64,000 nucleotides of DNA from Cloeon dipterum. Lineage: Eukaryota; Arthropoda; Insecta; Ephemeroptera; Baetidae. The translations under genes and the position numbers were made by a program. Positions within the stretch are counted from its first letter, which is position 1. Each line of letters starts with the position of its first letter. Of this stretch, positions 38,451-50,400 are shown piece by piece. The notes below the pieces were generated by a model, which saw only the letters and a list, made by a program, of their open reading frames with translations, made no database searches and had not been told where the DNA came from. The stretch lies in contig NC_088790.1 in the NCBI RefSeq assembly GCF_949628265.1, positions 4,468,545-4,532,544 on the forward strand. The letters run 5' to 3'.

Positions 38451-39488
38451 CACAAATTCAAACGGCCATACGTAGAAACTTTTCAGGCAGAGGTAAAATA
38501 TTTTTCAGATTTTCTCGCACAAGACAAAAGTGTGTGCCCTTAATTCCTCTCGTAAGTGGCACTTTGCATTTAAAATGGGCAGCACTGAGTGCTTAGTTTG
38601 GCAGATTGACCGGTGAAAAAAGCAGCCCCACACAGAATGCGGCGGGCGCGAAGCTAAGCCTGGAAGGAATGAAGCCCCACTGAGCACTGCAGAATACAGA
38701 ATTATGCACAGACACACTTGGCCGAAAATAGTTTATTCAAGTCGAATGTTTTCTCGCAAAAGTTCTTTTTTGGATTTAAATTTTTAAAAACATAATATGG
38801 GACCAAAAATAGTATAAAAGCTAAGAAAGGTGCACATTTTTTTAAATTCCCTTTCATGGCAAGCGAACCGTTAAATTAAAGAAAATTATGCTTTTTTTCT
38901 AAATTTCGATTGAATTTGATGAAAGATATAAATTTTCCAAAGGAATTTTTGTTTAAGTTCCATGCCGTAATTTCTTAAAATTTCTTATATTTTATCAAAC
39001 CTTTAAATTTTTGCAATCTGCTTGACGAGACGAATCAAATGGTGAGCTTTTTTCAAACTTTTGGGATATTTTCAAAAATTTCCAATTAAATATTACTTTT
39101 AGATTGCAAAACATTTTTAAACTGATTTTTGTTGAAATTAGGAAATAAAATTTGGTTCTGGAATATGTCTAATATTTTTCGTCAATTTAATTTTTTTCTC
39201 AAATTGTATTTGTTATTTTTTCTGAATTTATTTGACTGTTTCACAGTAAAAAATCTTCATGAAAACAACGAGGAATAAAAATTAGAATAGACGTGGATAT
39301 TTCATTTCTCCGTTTGGTGGTTGGAAAAATAACGAGAGCGACCGGGGAGGTCTGACGGGGGGTGGCGGGCGCAAGAAAAGAGCCCTTTCTAGGGCTTCGT
39401 CCTCTACAAGAGCGAACACGATGTTGTGCGCAATCGGGCCGCCAACAGAGAGCACCTCAAGGTGGCGGTCCTACACCTGAGTTCAATT
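38451..39488. other. Upstream region of the homeobox gene
   Basis: AT-rich to about 39.3 kb, then a GC-rich stretch (gaccggggaggtctgacggg onward) that probably holds the leader of the homeobox gene. The reading frame is open from about 39426 to the ATG at 39489. No TATA box is clear. Confidence 0.4.
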
Positions 39489-42400
39489 ATGGATTTGTCT
39501 GATCTGGATGCAGAGGGCTCGGAGAGGAGCCCCCACGCGAGCAGCGCCCCTCAGGGCTACTCGATCACGGGGCTGCTGATGACCGCCGCTGGCGCCCCGT
39601 GCACCGCCGTGTCCGACTCGCTGCTCTCGGCCAGCTTGCTCAGCGCCTTCGCCGCTGCCCCCAATCCTAATGCATCCACGGCGGTCATCCAGCATCCGAA
39701 ATACTCAGGTGACTACATTTTTCTCCTACATTTCAGATATAATAAATTTAAATTTAGAGTTACGAGATTTTTCTCCAAAATTTCCAGCGCTTTATTGACC
39801 ACATTTTCTTGCCAGATTTCGATGTGAAAAAGTATTGTTGTTAAATAAAATCAGATTTCGAGTAAGGAGACAGTCCTCACCATTTGAAAAGCATGCTAAC
39901 TTTGTAACCACATTCCTAAAATATTTTGGCTCGAATCGAATCCTTCAGGAATTAGTAAAAAATGCAATGTTAACAAATATTTTCTGGATTTTCCTGGTTT
40001 TTCTTTAAAGGTGGATTGAATTCGGCACTGAATCGTTAGTTAGCATTTTAAATGTTGGTAATCGCCAAGAAAATTAATCCAATCTATTCGTTTTAATTTC
40101 AAAATGGCGAAAAAAGTTCACTATATGGGGTCTTTAATGTCGGATTTTTTTTTTAAAAAAAGTGGCCAACGCAAATAATTAAAATTCCAACAACCTTCAG
40201 TTTTAACAAAACATTTTAAAAATGGCGACAAAAATCACCTTCAAGTGGTATTTAATATTGAAATTTTTAAAATTTAAATAAAATGCAAAAACTGTTACAG
40301 TTGGAAATTTATTTATAAATAAAAAAATTAAATCACTAATTCACTGAATGCCTCTTGAAACACGCAAAAGTAATTCTTGAAGTGCACCAACACACCAACT
40401 CACACGCAAACACACACTCAACACTCGGGAGATTTGCGGTCGCGACGAATCCATGTGTATCACCGACCAAATCCGGCTGCCGACTGAATGAGAGTGCGAG
40501 TCTGGAGAAGAAGGGTGTCTAATTCACTCAAACAAATGTAGTTAGTGCAACCCAATAATGTAAAGTAAGCTAATTAGGTAAAAACGCGCGGGAGAGGGTT
40601 GCTGAGGCGAGGGTGTTCCGTGTATGATCCAACTAGCCTAATCGAATTCGACTCTCCAAATGTAATAATACCCACAACACACCACGCCTATATCCCTTTT
40701 GCGCTATATTAAATTAATGAGTCGCACTCGCAGACAAATCCTTTTTGCACTTGCCACGCGATCTCTGCCTTAATTGCATTTAAAACCTTTTTGTGTGCTG
40801 TCGCCTTCGTCTGATCTTGGTCTTTACCTATGTTTTAAAGGGAAATTAAATGCCTGTCATTCAGCACAATTACGGATTGATGGGTAATTTTAGAGAGGAA
40901 ACAGAAGGAATTTGATTATTTTGCGCACCTCAAGGTAGTAAAAATTGTTGTCACATTAAATTTAATATTTTTTTATTCAGAAATAAGCTAAATAAATTTG
41001 GTCATCTCGCGATTTCCCGGAAGAGTCGTTTTAAAAATTACTCGACGAGTAAATTTACCAGCAAAAACTCGAAATAGTCAAAATAAAGCTTGATTTTTAT
41101 GAAAAGTAGACCCTAGAAAAAATAACCCCACTACTAAAAGACGTTAAATTGCTTCACGTGATTTTCCTATAGCACTTTTCTGCTGGAAATTTTTGAAAAA
41201 TCACATCATCATCAAAAATCCACATCATTCGACTCATTCAAAAAATGCTAGCTCGGAATGGTAGCTAAAAATTTCTTAAAAATTTGATTTCCTTTGAGAA
41301 TATTTAAAAACTCAAATGAATTTAGGTGAGCACTGCAAGAAATCACAAATCCGTATTTCGTAACCAATATAGGTTTCCCTCGTGCGTGCATAAAACGTAG
41401 AAATAAATGTTATCGAGCCACTATTTTTATGGCTTCGTGCAGCAAGCAAAGAGTTTTAAGATAAATCCTCTGACACACAGGCTACGGAGACAGCCCGCTG
41501 GGAAATTCGTCTAACAGTCAATCGTTGGTCAACGAGGAAGACAACTCTGGACCAGACGATGACTCGTCTCCGGGAATAAATTTCTCGCCTCTCCCCGGCC
41601 CATCTTCTGGAGGCGGAGGACCGGTGAAGCGCAAGCAGAGGCGATACAGGCACGACGAAGTGTGTTTTATAATTTTAGTGACTAAAAAAATCGATATTTA
41701 GGACAACATTCACCAACTTCCAACTTGAGGAGCTGGAACGAGCGTTTCAAAAGACACATTATCCAGACGTTTTCTTCCGAGAAGAACTGGCCGTCCGAAT
41801 AGACTTAACAGAAGCACGGGTCCAGGTAAAATAAAAGTATTTTTCATAATTTTCCCAAAATTCTTGGAAAAAAATTGAGCGGTTTCTGCCTGATTTTGAC
41901 TATTCTCGTCGTTGTGCGAATTATGAGGAAAAAATGCCTAAATTGCGAAATAAATCGTGAGGCAAACATTCTAGCCGATTTTCTCTCAAATTAAAAGATA
42001 ATTTAGGGAAATTTGAGTTCCTTCCCAATTTCCAGAGAGTTAATAAGGTAAATTTTCTATTTTTGTAGGTCTGGTTCCAGAACAGGAGAGCCAAGTGGCG
42101 AAAGCAAGAGAAGTTAGCCGTGAAACAACAACAGCAGCACCACCACCACCAACATCACGCCCTTGTCAACCACTCTGCCTCTTCGCTTGTGCAAGGAATC
42201 CTCTCAATACCAGGTATGCGAGTATGGAGGCCAAAAATAGCGCCTGCAGATTGCAGAGTATGCAGCGCGTCATACTTGAATGCTGTGCTTGCTGCATAAC
42301 GCAAAATCTCCACAGAAAGCGCAACAACGCAAAAATAACTACTGTGCATTTTAGACGCGAGAGACTGGCTAATTTTTACTTTGATATACGCTTAAAATAG

Positions 42401-44553
42401 TTAAAATAACCGGCTAAAAAGTGATTTATTGAATTTTGGTTTTAGCAATCTAATTGAAAATTTCCAAACCTAATCTTTTTTTATCTCGTTTGGTCCGAAA
42501 TATTATTTTCAGCAATTAAAATTTGTGATCTTATTGCCAAAATTTTGGCATTTAATCCTTGATCCAAGAATCCAGCAATTGAAAAAATGACACACACTCT
42601 GAGTTACATAATTATTAGCCTTAATATTGAGCCCTTTTAACGTTCCATTTAAATTTAAAATGCAGTCCTTTGAATAATTTTTTAATATATTTAAAATAAA
42701 AATAAAATATCCCAAAAGTAATTAATTGGGTTTGAAAATTCATCGATTTTAATATTAAGTTAATATGTAATTTATTTTTGTATTTAGTTCTTACAAAGTA
42801 TGGATTGTAAATTTGTCAAAATAGAAGATAATTTTAAAAATATTTTGGACTCATGTTCTTTTTGGGTAAATCTTCAGGACTTCTTACCAATTTTGCATTG
42901 CGAAAAAATTTACCACTGCTCTTTTTTGCGGCAAAAAACCAGCCGGCAAACACCACCACCCAAATTAGACTCCCAAAAAGGTCTCATTTTTCATGAAACA
43001 AGACAAAAGGATTGAAACGAGGAGAAGTTCTATTAAACCGAAAAATCTATTTTTTTTTTTAAAGTGGCGTCATTAGAATTAAATTAATTTTTATGATTCA
43101 TATTTTGGACGTCCAACAAATAGTGAAAAGAAACGCATATATGTTTTTTGATAAATGAGCAAAATTGCAGAAATCTCCACAAAAAGGGGAGATTTTGTGA
43201 TGCAGTGGGGGTTGAATTTTACTGGAAATATATGGATTTTTTTTCATCCTGCGCATTCCATCTTTTCACTTTACGATTTTTTATTTCCCCCCCCCCCTCC
43301 CCCAAAATGGTTAATTTGTTATTAGCATTTCCTTTTAAATTAATGAAATAAATCCTCTTACCTATATTTGGAACGTCCCGTGAAAACAATGGAAATTATG
43401 TTTTTCAAAATAAATGTTACACATTAACTGACAAATAATACTTCTGAATTTTACCGGAAGCCACCTGAATTAGCTTGGAAACCATTTAAAATATTTTTCG
43501 CAGCCAATTAAACGAGGCACACAATTGAATTTTCCTTTTCAACACTGCTTCCAGTTTCGAACAGCCCTGGAGGAATGATTTCCGATTCGCCTCTCTTGTC
43601 AGCCCAGACCCTATCGTCACTTGGAGGTATATTAATGAGAAACAATTTAATTTATTTTCATCTCTGATTGCCAATTGATAGGCTCAAGTCCCCTGGGCTC
43701 GTTCAGTCCGACGCCGTCGGGAGGGATGTATTTGGGCATGGAGTGGCCTGCCCAGGGATTTTCCCCGCCGCTACCAGCAGCTTCGCCGCACTATGTGTAA
43801 GCAAAATAATATACTACGAGAGGTCCTTTTTCCATATTAATTTGAAGTCCCAAACAAACCCTATTTCATGAACAGAAAAATTTCTTTAGAACATTTTTAT
43901 TTTCACATAATCAGTTTTACGGGTTGTGCGAAACAAATTTAGGAAATTGGGCTTTGGCCTGAAGTCGGAACTAGCTGAGAGTAATAAACACGTTAGGCTT
44001 TTAAGATAATGTTTGGAATTTATTTCATTTCAATATTTGGAGTAAAAATAATGATTATCCTTGATAGATTTCTGTTATAAAATTGGGTGAAAGCTATTTT
44101 TAAAAAGATATTAAATTATCAGTTTTAATTTTTTAATAAAACAGTAAACGAAATGATAAGACATAAAAATCAAAGGCTGACTTCAATTTCAATTTTTACC
44201 ATTCTTCTATTTACCTTCATATGTATTATTTTTAAGCCTGATATTTCAATTTTACCAAATTTCAGTGATTCAGATGTATATATATTGCCAAATAATTAAT
44301 GCAGCGCCCTTCACCCGTAAATTAATTTAATTCAAATTCCTGTTTGACCAGGAATAAGGGTCAAATTCGCATGGAGAGCCCTTCATCAGAGCTGGTCGAC
44401 TCAGGGACAAGTGCATCGGATCTGCTTATGCACGCAACGGGGACGCACTCGCCCCCGTCGACCCCCCATTGCTCGGTTTCGTCGCCGGGGCCGCTGTCGC
44501 AGCAACACGACCAACTTCCTGACCTTCACGAACTCAAGAGTGATAACGACTGA
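39489..44553 (+). CDS. Paired-like homeodomain transcription factor (Pph13/ARX group)
   Basis: Exons: 39489-39708, 41481-41649, 41702-41825, 42069-42213, 43555-43626, 43682-43796, 44352-44553; 348 residues in one frame. The homeodomain spans about residues 126-185: it opens [18 protein letters not shown], continues [15 protein letters not shown] and ends with the recognition helix [15 protein letters not shown]. Position 50 is Gln (Q175), as in the paired-like, non-Pax class. The [18 protein letters not shown] segment recalls Drosophila Pph13, which controls photoreceptor genes; ARX and aristaless are the alternatives. A Gln/His run ([11 protein letters not shown]) follows. No clear OAR motif is seen at the C-terminus, which is Ser/Pro-rich. 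The exon 2/3 junction needs a GC-AG intron (41650-41701). The frame upstream of the ATG is also open, but ATG 39489 is the first Met with a sensible context. Orthology is provisional. Confidence 0.88.
39856..39900 (-). repeat. Dispersed repeat family A, fragment in homeobox intron 1
   Basis: Contains gtaaggagacag and cctcaccatttgaaaagcat, the reverse complement of the 5' part of the copy at 27490. Confidence 0.55.
41010..41240 (+). repeat. Dispersed repeat family B, copy 2
   Basis: In intron 1 of the homeobox gene. Begins gatttcccggaagagtcgtt, then ccagcaaaaactcgaaatag and caaaataaagctt, then acgtgattttcct and agcacttttctgctggaaatttt. Shares block order with copies at 10255 and 46483. Confidence 0.55.
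41885..42000 (-). repeat. Dispersed repeat family A, copy in a homeobox intron
   Basis: In the intron just before the exon coding the third helix. The reverse complement has cacgatttatttcgcaattta, then cctcataattcgcac and cgacgaga. It matches the family core at about the level of the other old copies. Confidence 0.5.
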
Positions 44554-45081
44554 AGAAAAGGGATTGTTTATATTATTATTGCTGTTATCAATTTTACAAT
44601 ATAGCTCATCCATACTGCTAACGAGGGAAGGAAACTGTAAAAGCCTTTCGGAAATATATTTAATTGTTATTATTAAATGTATTAGGCCTGCGTCTGGCTA
44701 TTTTCTCATAATTAATTTTTGTAATTTGATGTTTAAATGTCCTGGAATTCGGCTTGTTGTCATTAAAATTAATAATTATCAAAATATCTAGTGTCGTATA
44801 AATTTGTGAAAGATTCCAAAAGTTAGAGGTATTAAATGAACAAAGAGGAATTTTTTAAAGTGGTTTACAAAAGTGGATTAAAGAGGAATTATCTGAGAAA
44901 AGTGGCTGCAAAGTTAAAATGCTTTTCAAACAAAAAACTTGAAAAATTTGAATTTCTACTGTACATAAAGGTTCTTTTTTATTATTGCAAATTGTATGTA
45001 GAACGAATTTCCCATTGAAAAATTCAAAAAATTCTCTTAATTATCATTGAATTTGTCAACCTGAATCAATCCCGCACTTTC

Positions 45082-45087
45082 AATAAA
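45082..45087 (+). terminator. Possible polyadenylation signal of the homeobox gene
   Basis: AATAAA about 530 bases after the stop codon at 44553. No stronger signal lies between them. Confidence 0.35.
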
Positions 45088-45499
45088 TTAAAATTACAAG
45101 ATAACGTCTCATGACAATTGGATGAAGCTAACAATAAGGAAAACCTATTGAAAGTTCTGCTCTACTTTTTAATATTTTTTCAGGCTTTCAGAGTGATATT
45201 GGTTTTTTGTTAATTTTACAGGTTTATCATCATCTTTACTAATTCCACCGCAATGCGTTTCCGACCATATACCAATTAACGCAATTATTAATTTGCAGAC
45301 TGCTTGATTATGTGTGTCAAGAGTTAACGGCAGCACCGCACCATCAATAAAAACGAAAAGCCGTGGTCAATTATTCGCGGGCTGCGCTGCCTTGGAAGAT
45401 AGGAAATAACGTCCGTCGAAAGCCTGTGTGTGTGCCAACTCATTGCGGTGTGCATGTGTGAACCCAGCCGGCTAGTTCACATTCTTGCCGACGGCGGCG

Positions 45500-45575
45500 T
45501 GCGTGAATCATTCATTTCCAGTCGTCTCGTGCTCCGGAGTAAATTTCATCACCCAGTGGATTCGCACTTGTCAAG
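45500..45575 (+). other. Probable non-coding first exon of PEX5
   Basis: A GC-rich, CpG-containing stretch ends at a strong donor, tcaag followed by gtaagt at 45576. The next acceptor that leads to the PEX5 ATG is at 47374 (tgttctgtcgacag). The transcription start was not located. The link between the two is inferred. Confidence 0.4.
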
Positions 45576-46482
45576 GTAAGTCACTCTATTTTGCGAGAAA
45601 ACCATCATTTTCCGCACGGCAATCGCTGCAATTGGTCCAGCTACGATAATTCTACCCTTGCGAGAGGTTAAGGGTGAAAATCAACTGACGAAACGACCGT
45701 ACTAGCCCACGATTTCTTTGTGCGAATGATCGAACAGTCTAGTGGTGTCCCCATTTTAACCTTGGCTAGCGCTCCTTCATTTTGCCTGTCGACTTTTTAC
45801 CGCCGACCAGCCTCAGGCCACCTGTTTTCTGAATGAATCATCGAAAATCGGGCATAACTCGCCTCTTCATCGCTGGTAAATCGCGAATTCGGGCGGCCGT
45901 GGGTCACGCCCACGTCTCCTTGCTTATATTTCGAGTCTACGTGCAGTGTGTGCCGTGGTGGTTGCGTCGAATTAGCGGGTTGCTTGTTGGTACGTAAACA
46001 CGCACGGGGTTGACAACCACGGGGCCGTCACGTGACCGTCTTTAAGGAAGGTCGTCTGGTTGGTGCTGCGGACCCTGGACCTTCGATTTGCGCCATCACG
46101 CTAGCGAAAGTAACAAAATATCACCTCTCGCCCATTGTGAAACTTTCTAAATTAATATAAATTAAATTGAATTCTTCATGTAGCATTGCGAAACTGCGTA
46201 AGATTTTGCCGTTATTTGTTCTAATGTTCTAATGACCCTCACGCAGGTCAATGTCCATTCCGATATTCGCATTTACTTTCCACTCGCGTGCAAGAATTTC
46301 TTATTTTGCGTCTCGAAAAACTTTGCTGATGGAAGAAGCATCGGAATGACAAAGAACCAACAAGTTCTGCTTGAGTTATTATCAGGTTGTAAACCTGATT
46401 GCTCAGAGGGTCCAATTTTTGCGCCTTTTTCCTTGTTAATTGAAAAATTATGAGAGGCAAAGCAAAAATGTTTGCAAAATAG

Positions 46483-46850
46483 ACAAATTTCCCGGAAAAC
46501 CGTTTTTAAAATTGACATGTATTTCCTAGTAAGATATGCGAGCTGAAAAAAATTTCTAAATAGCTAGATTTCATGAAAACTATCTCAGAAAAAATTAAAA
46601 CCCCTTTACAAGCCGTTACATTTCATCACGGGATTTTCCCAGAGCACTTTTCTCTTGGAAAATTTAGGAAAAGTCACCAACCTTTCCAAAATGATTAAAA
46701 TTGACCTCATTCGATTCATCTCGCTGAGCAGGATAAAAAAATGTTAAGTTAATCGATTCCAGAAATTATGGTAGTTTGAAATTGGCGAAAATTTCTACTT
46801 TTAAATTACGGAGGCGTCGTTTTATAAGCCAACCATAAATTTATTTGGCA
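46483..46850 (+). repeat. Dispersed repeat family B, copy 3
   Basis: Longest copy. Begins aatttcccggaaaaccgttt, then gggattttcccagagcactt and ttctcttggaaaatttagg. It ends with a 'aaattacggaggcgt' block and 'aaccataaattt' that match the end of copy 1 at 10255-10520. Confidence 0.55.
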
Positions 46851-47450
46851 AATTATAATCTTACACCAAATCCCATGGAATGTTAGCAAAACACCTTAAT
46901 TTTCGGCCATTTAGTTTATTTTTGCTCAAGAAATTCGCAAAAGGCTGTGGGAATTCCTCAAAGTGGTACACAATTAAATTAAAGTGAGCCTAGAGCCTTG
47001 AACTATTTTATTTTAGATTGAAACTAATGAATCATCTTCTGCGTCGTCTTGAGTGTATTGTGTTGTTCGTCGACAAACAAATAAATTTGATGACTTGTGT
47101 ATTTTTGTTGTGAGCACACATTATTCTCGGAGGAAATCCCACAAGTCGGGCTACTCTCAATTTCAAATCGATATCGTTTTTCTCCCTACGTGAGGCATTA
47201 TTTTTAGTCAATTTAAATTCATATTCACGTGTTGTGTGGCTGGGTTCTTTCTTTATCTTGCATATCAATGAAAATGCCGCTCACCAAGGTTAAATTATCT
47301 GGTTGTTTTGAGCCAGCTGCCGTCAGTCCGTCTCTTTCCCAATCTCAATATTGTGTTTCCTGTTCTGTCGACAGCTCTGCTGGAGGTGAATAGAGTGCTC
47401 AACATCCATCCAGGTGGTGTCTCTGCTGTCCCATCCCTCTCTCCCTGAGG

Positions 47451-50400
47451 ATGGCTCTGCGCGAGTTGGTCGAGGGCGAGTGCGGCGGCGCCAATTCTTT
47501 GGTCCGTCTCACCTCGCACTTTGTCCAGGACCGGGCCCACAAGGAGGATGGACTCAGGCACTTTCCCCCTCACCCTGAAGCCATTTTCGGCGAGTCCAGT
47601 GCCGATCAGGTGACGTATTTTGGTTTTGAGAATTATCACTGGGGGAAATTTTTCAATCGGACCGAGCTCTTTTCAGGAATAATTAAAAATCGATTTTTGA
47701 AGCTTGTTTTCGTTCAATATTATTACTTTACTCGATTTGTTTTATTTTCCATTGTAAAAATAATTGAAAATAGCTCATTAATTTTTTTCAAACCTTCTGA
47801 GGTGACTACCAAGGTCATGTAGCTACAAAATTAACTAATTAAATTTAAATATTATCAATTAACTTAATTTTTTTGGAAGCTGAAAATACTTAAGTAAATT
47901 AAATTCTATAAATATGTAAAAATATGACATTTGATCAGCTTTCAGAACATGTTGAATTGAATTAACTGTAAATAATTTACATAGCCCAGGACAGAAAAAT
48001 TAAAGATTTTCTATTAACTATGTGCACTAATGTGTGTATAAGACATATGTCATAATATGTATTGTTTATTCTCAATATGAGAATAAACAAATAAACAGAT
48101 AAATTTCAAAAATCAACCAATAATTGATTTGTCTCATGAATCATTTCATCTAAATTGAGCACAAACTGTACTCTGAACAGAGTTTGAAATTTTCGAATCC
48201 TTTTTAAATCTCTAAAATCGTTGAATCGGGGAATTTCCATGAGTTTACATGAAATCATTACACGAATTGGAGCGAAAAAGAACATTAACTGATCTGTGAA
48301 TTACAAATTACGCATCATTCTGTGCTGCTAAATTACCTTGAGGATAAGATGGTTTCATTTTTCTAACTACACTTCTGTTTGTAATTATTAAAGATTATTT
48401 TATATGAAATCATCAACATAATGATACTAATTACACCCTTATTAATCATTTTGGTTTTTTTCTTTGGATTACACCAATACGTTTAAAGTATATTTTTCAT
48501 GCAAGGGTTAAAATATTTGATTCATCAATCTTGTTTGTTTTTGGTAAATATTTTCATAATAAATAATATCGAATTCTGTTTATTCAAGTGTTTGCTGAAT
48601 ATATCCAGAAATTTTTTATTTACTCTTGAAAATTTGAAATTTTTCACGTTGGACTGTGCATGAGAATTCCTTACGGTAGTAAATTCTAATTTATTTTAAA
48701 TGAAAATGACAAAGTATTTCAAAACTATTGACTATCATATTATAGAACCCTGTTTAAACATATTTTTTAACTATTTTAATAAATTTAAATTAATTAATTT
48801 AATTTTTGATTCAGTTTGTTCAAGAGTTCTTGGAGGAGAGTCTAGTTCAGCGAGGAATCGATGTGGTACCTCAAACCTTCCACGTCGACTCGCTGCTGCG
48901 GGAGATGCGCGAAATCGAGAGTGCCCAGCACAACTCTTTGCCGCCAATCCCTGCTCCTGGAGTCGCACAAGCTCTTGCCGACGCTGAAACCGCTGGATGG
49001 GCCGAACAGTTTTCGGACACTCACAATAATTTTAACGTGAGTTTCGCCCTGACTTTTACTAACACTTTCTTGCGAGAAATTAGTTTTTAGGACAATATTT
49101 CGAATTATAAATAAAAAAACGCTATTTTCGCTGAAACTTTCTTTCATAGTCTAAGTCGAGTCCTGTGCACTACATTTTTGTAAAAAAGTTGCATATTTGT
49201 AGGAGCTCAAAATTGAAGAGATTTGGAATGAAGCCGGTTCTTCTCTGAAACCAATCGCGACTGAGAAGAACGAACTGGGCTTTGGGCCAAGCTGGACTTT
49301 GGAATATCTGCAACCCGATGAACATGACATGTGATTTATCATTGGATACGCTTTTGAGCCGTCTGCAACCTGACTAATCATTGCAGATCCACCGAGCTGG
49401 AAAATGCATGGCAGGAGGGATCAGTAGAAGACCAGGAAATCCGAGCTCAGGCGAATGAACTTGTCACAGTCATCGACAATCAGCGCGTTCAAAACTCAAA
49501 GGTGAGTCGTCTTACCTCAAGAATGGATCATTCATCACAAGGCTGTTTTTACAGTTCATGCAGTTTATGCGTGACATTGGCAACGGTGAAGTTGACATTT
49601 TAGACGGAAAGTTGGACCAAGACTCCAAGGACACAGAGGCTGAGGCGGCTCACTCGTGGGTGAAGGAGTTTGCCGAAGGCCAGCGGCAGGCTGATCTTGC
49701 CAACGGCATCGTCAAAGAGGACGACCTCTGGGTCAACTTGCAGAAGGAATGGGAAAAGTCCGCCAGAGACAGTGGCGACATCACCAATTGGTTCGAAGAG
49801 TTCAGTTCCTACTACGACCCCTTTAAGGTGAGAGTGAATGCGAATTAGTGCTGCATAATTCTGGGAAATAATATATGGAAAAGCTAAATATTATGGATAA
49901 TATCCGAGAAATGGCTTTAAAGTTTGGTTCTCCTTATTGTAAAATCACGATTTATTTCTCCAGGAGGAAAATTTCATGAAAGTGCGCAAGAAAAACGGAT
50001 CGCACCATTTTTTTCTGAATTAGTGTGTTCGTTAATTGATCATTAATTTACTAAGAAGTTATTTCTGTTATTAATAGCCCCTGGATTTCATAGAAAGCAT
50101 CAAAATATTTTAATTAAAATTTCTACCTTCGTTTTTATTGTTATTTATCCTCATTACCTTAATCTGTCTCTTAAAATAATTTTAAAAAATCCTGAAGCTT
50201 AAAATTAATACCAATAGTTGAAGTTAAAAATTTCTGGCTTTTTTAAAAGATACTGGCAATTTTATCAGCTTTCTGAAAATCTAAAATTTTTAACTCTGTC
50301 TCAGTTGGCTGAATTTTGACCGCGTCAACAGTGGAGTGTTTAAATTAAATTAAGATATTTTAAAAAAAAATTATTAAAAAATATTTGACCCTCCAATTTT

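Larger units (their letters stand above)
44554..47374. other. Intergenic region and 5' intron of PEX5
   Basis: No coding exon is supported. It contains the homeobox gene 3' end, a GC-rich presumed PEX5 promoter at about 45.3-46.1 kb, and a family B repeat at 46483-46850. The opposite-strand frames at 46248-46518 and 47032-47268 show no domain. Confidence 0.5.

Noticed and set aside
43286-43303. Poly-C/pyrimidine tract as a possible structured element
   Set aside because: A simple C-rich run in an intron; nothing suggests more than a simple repeat.
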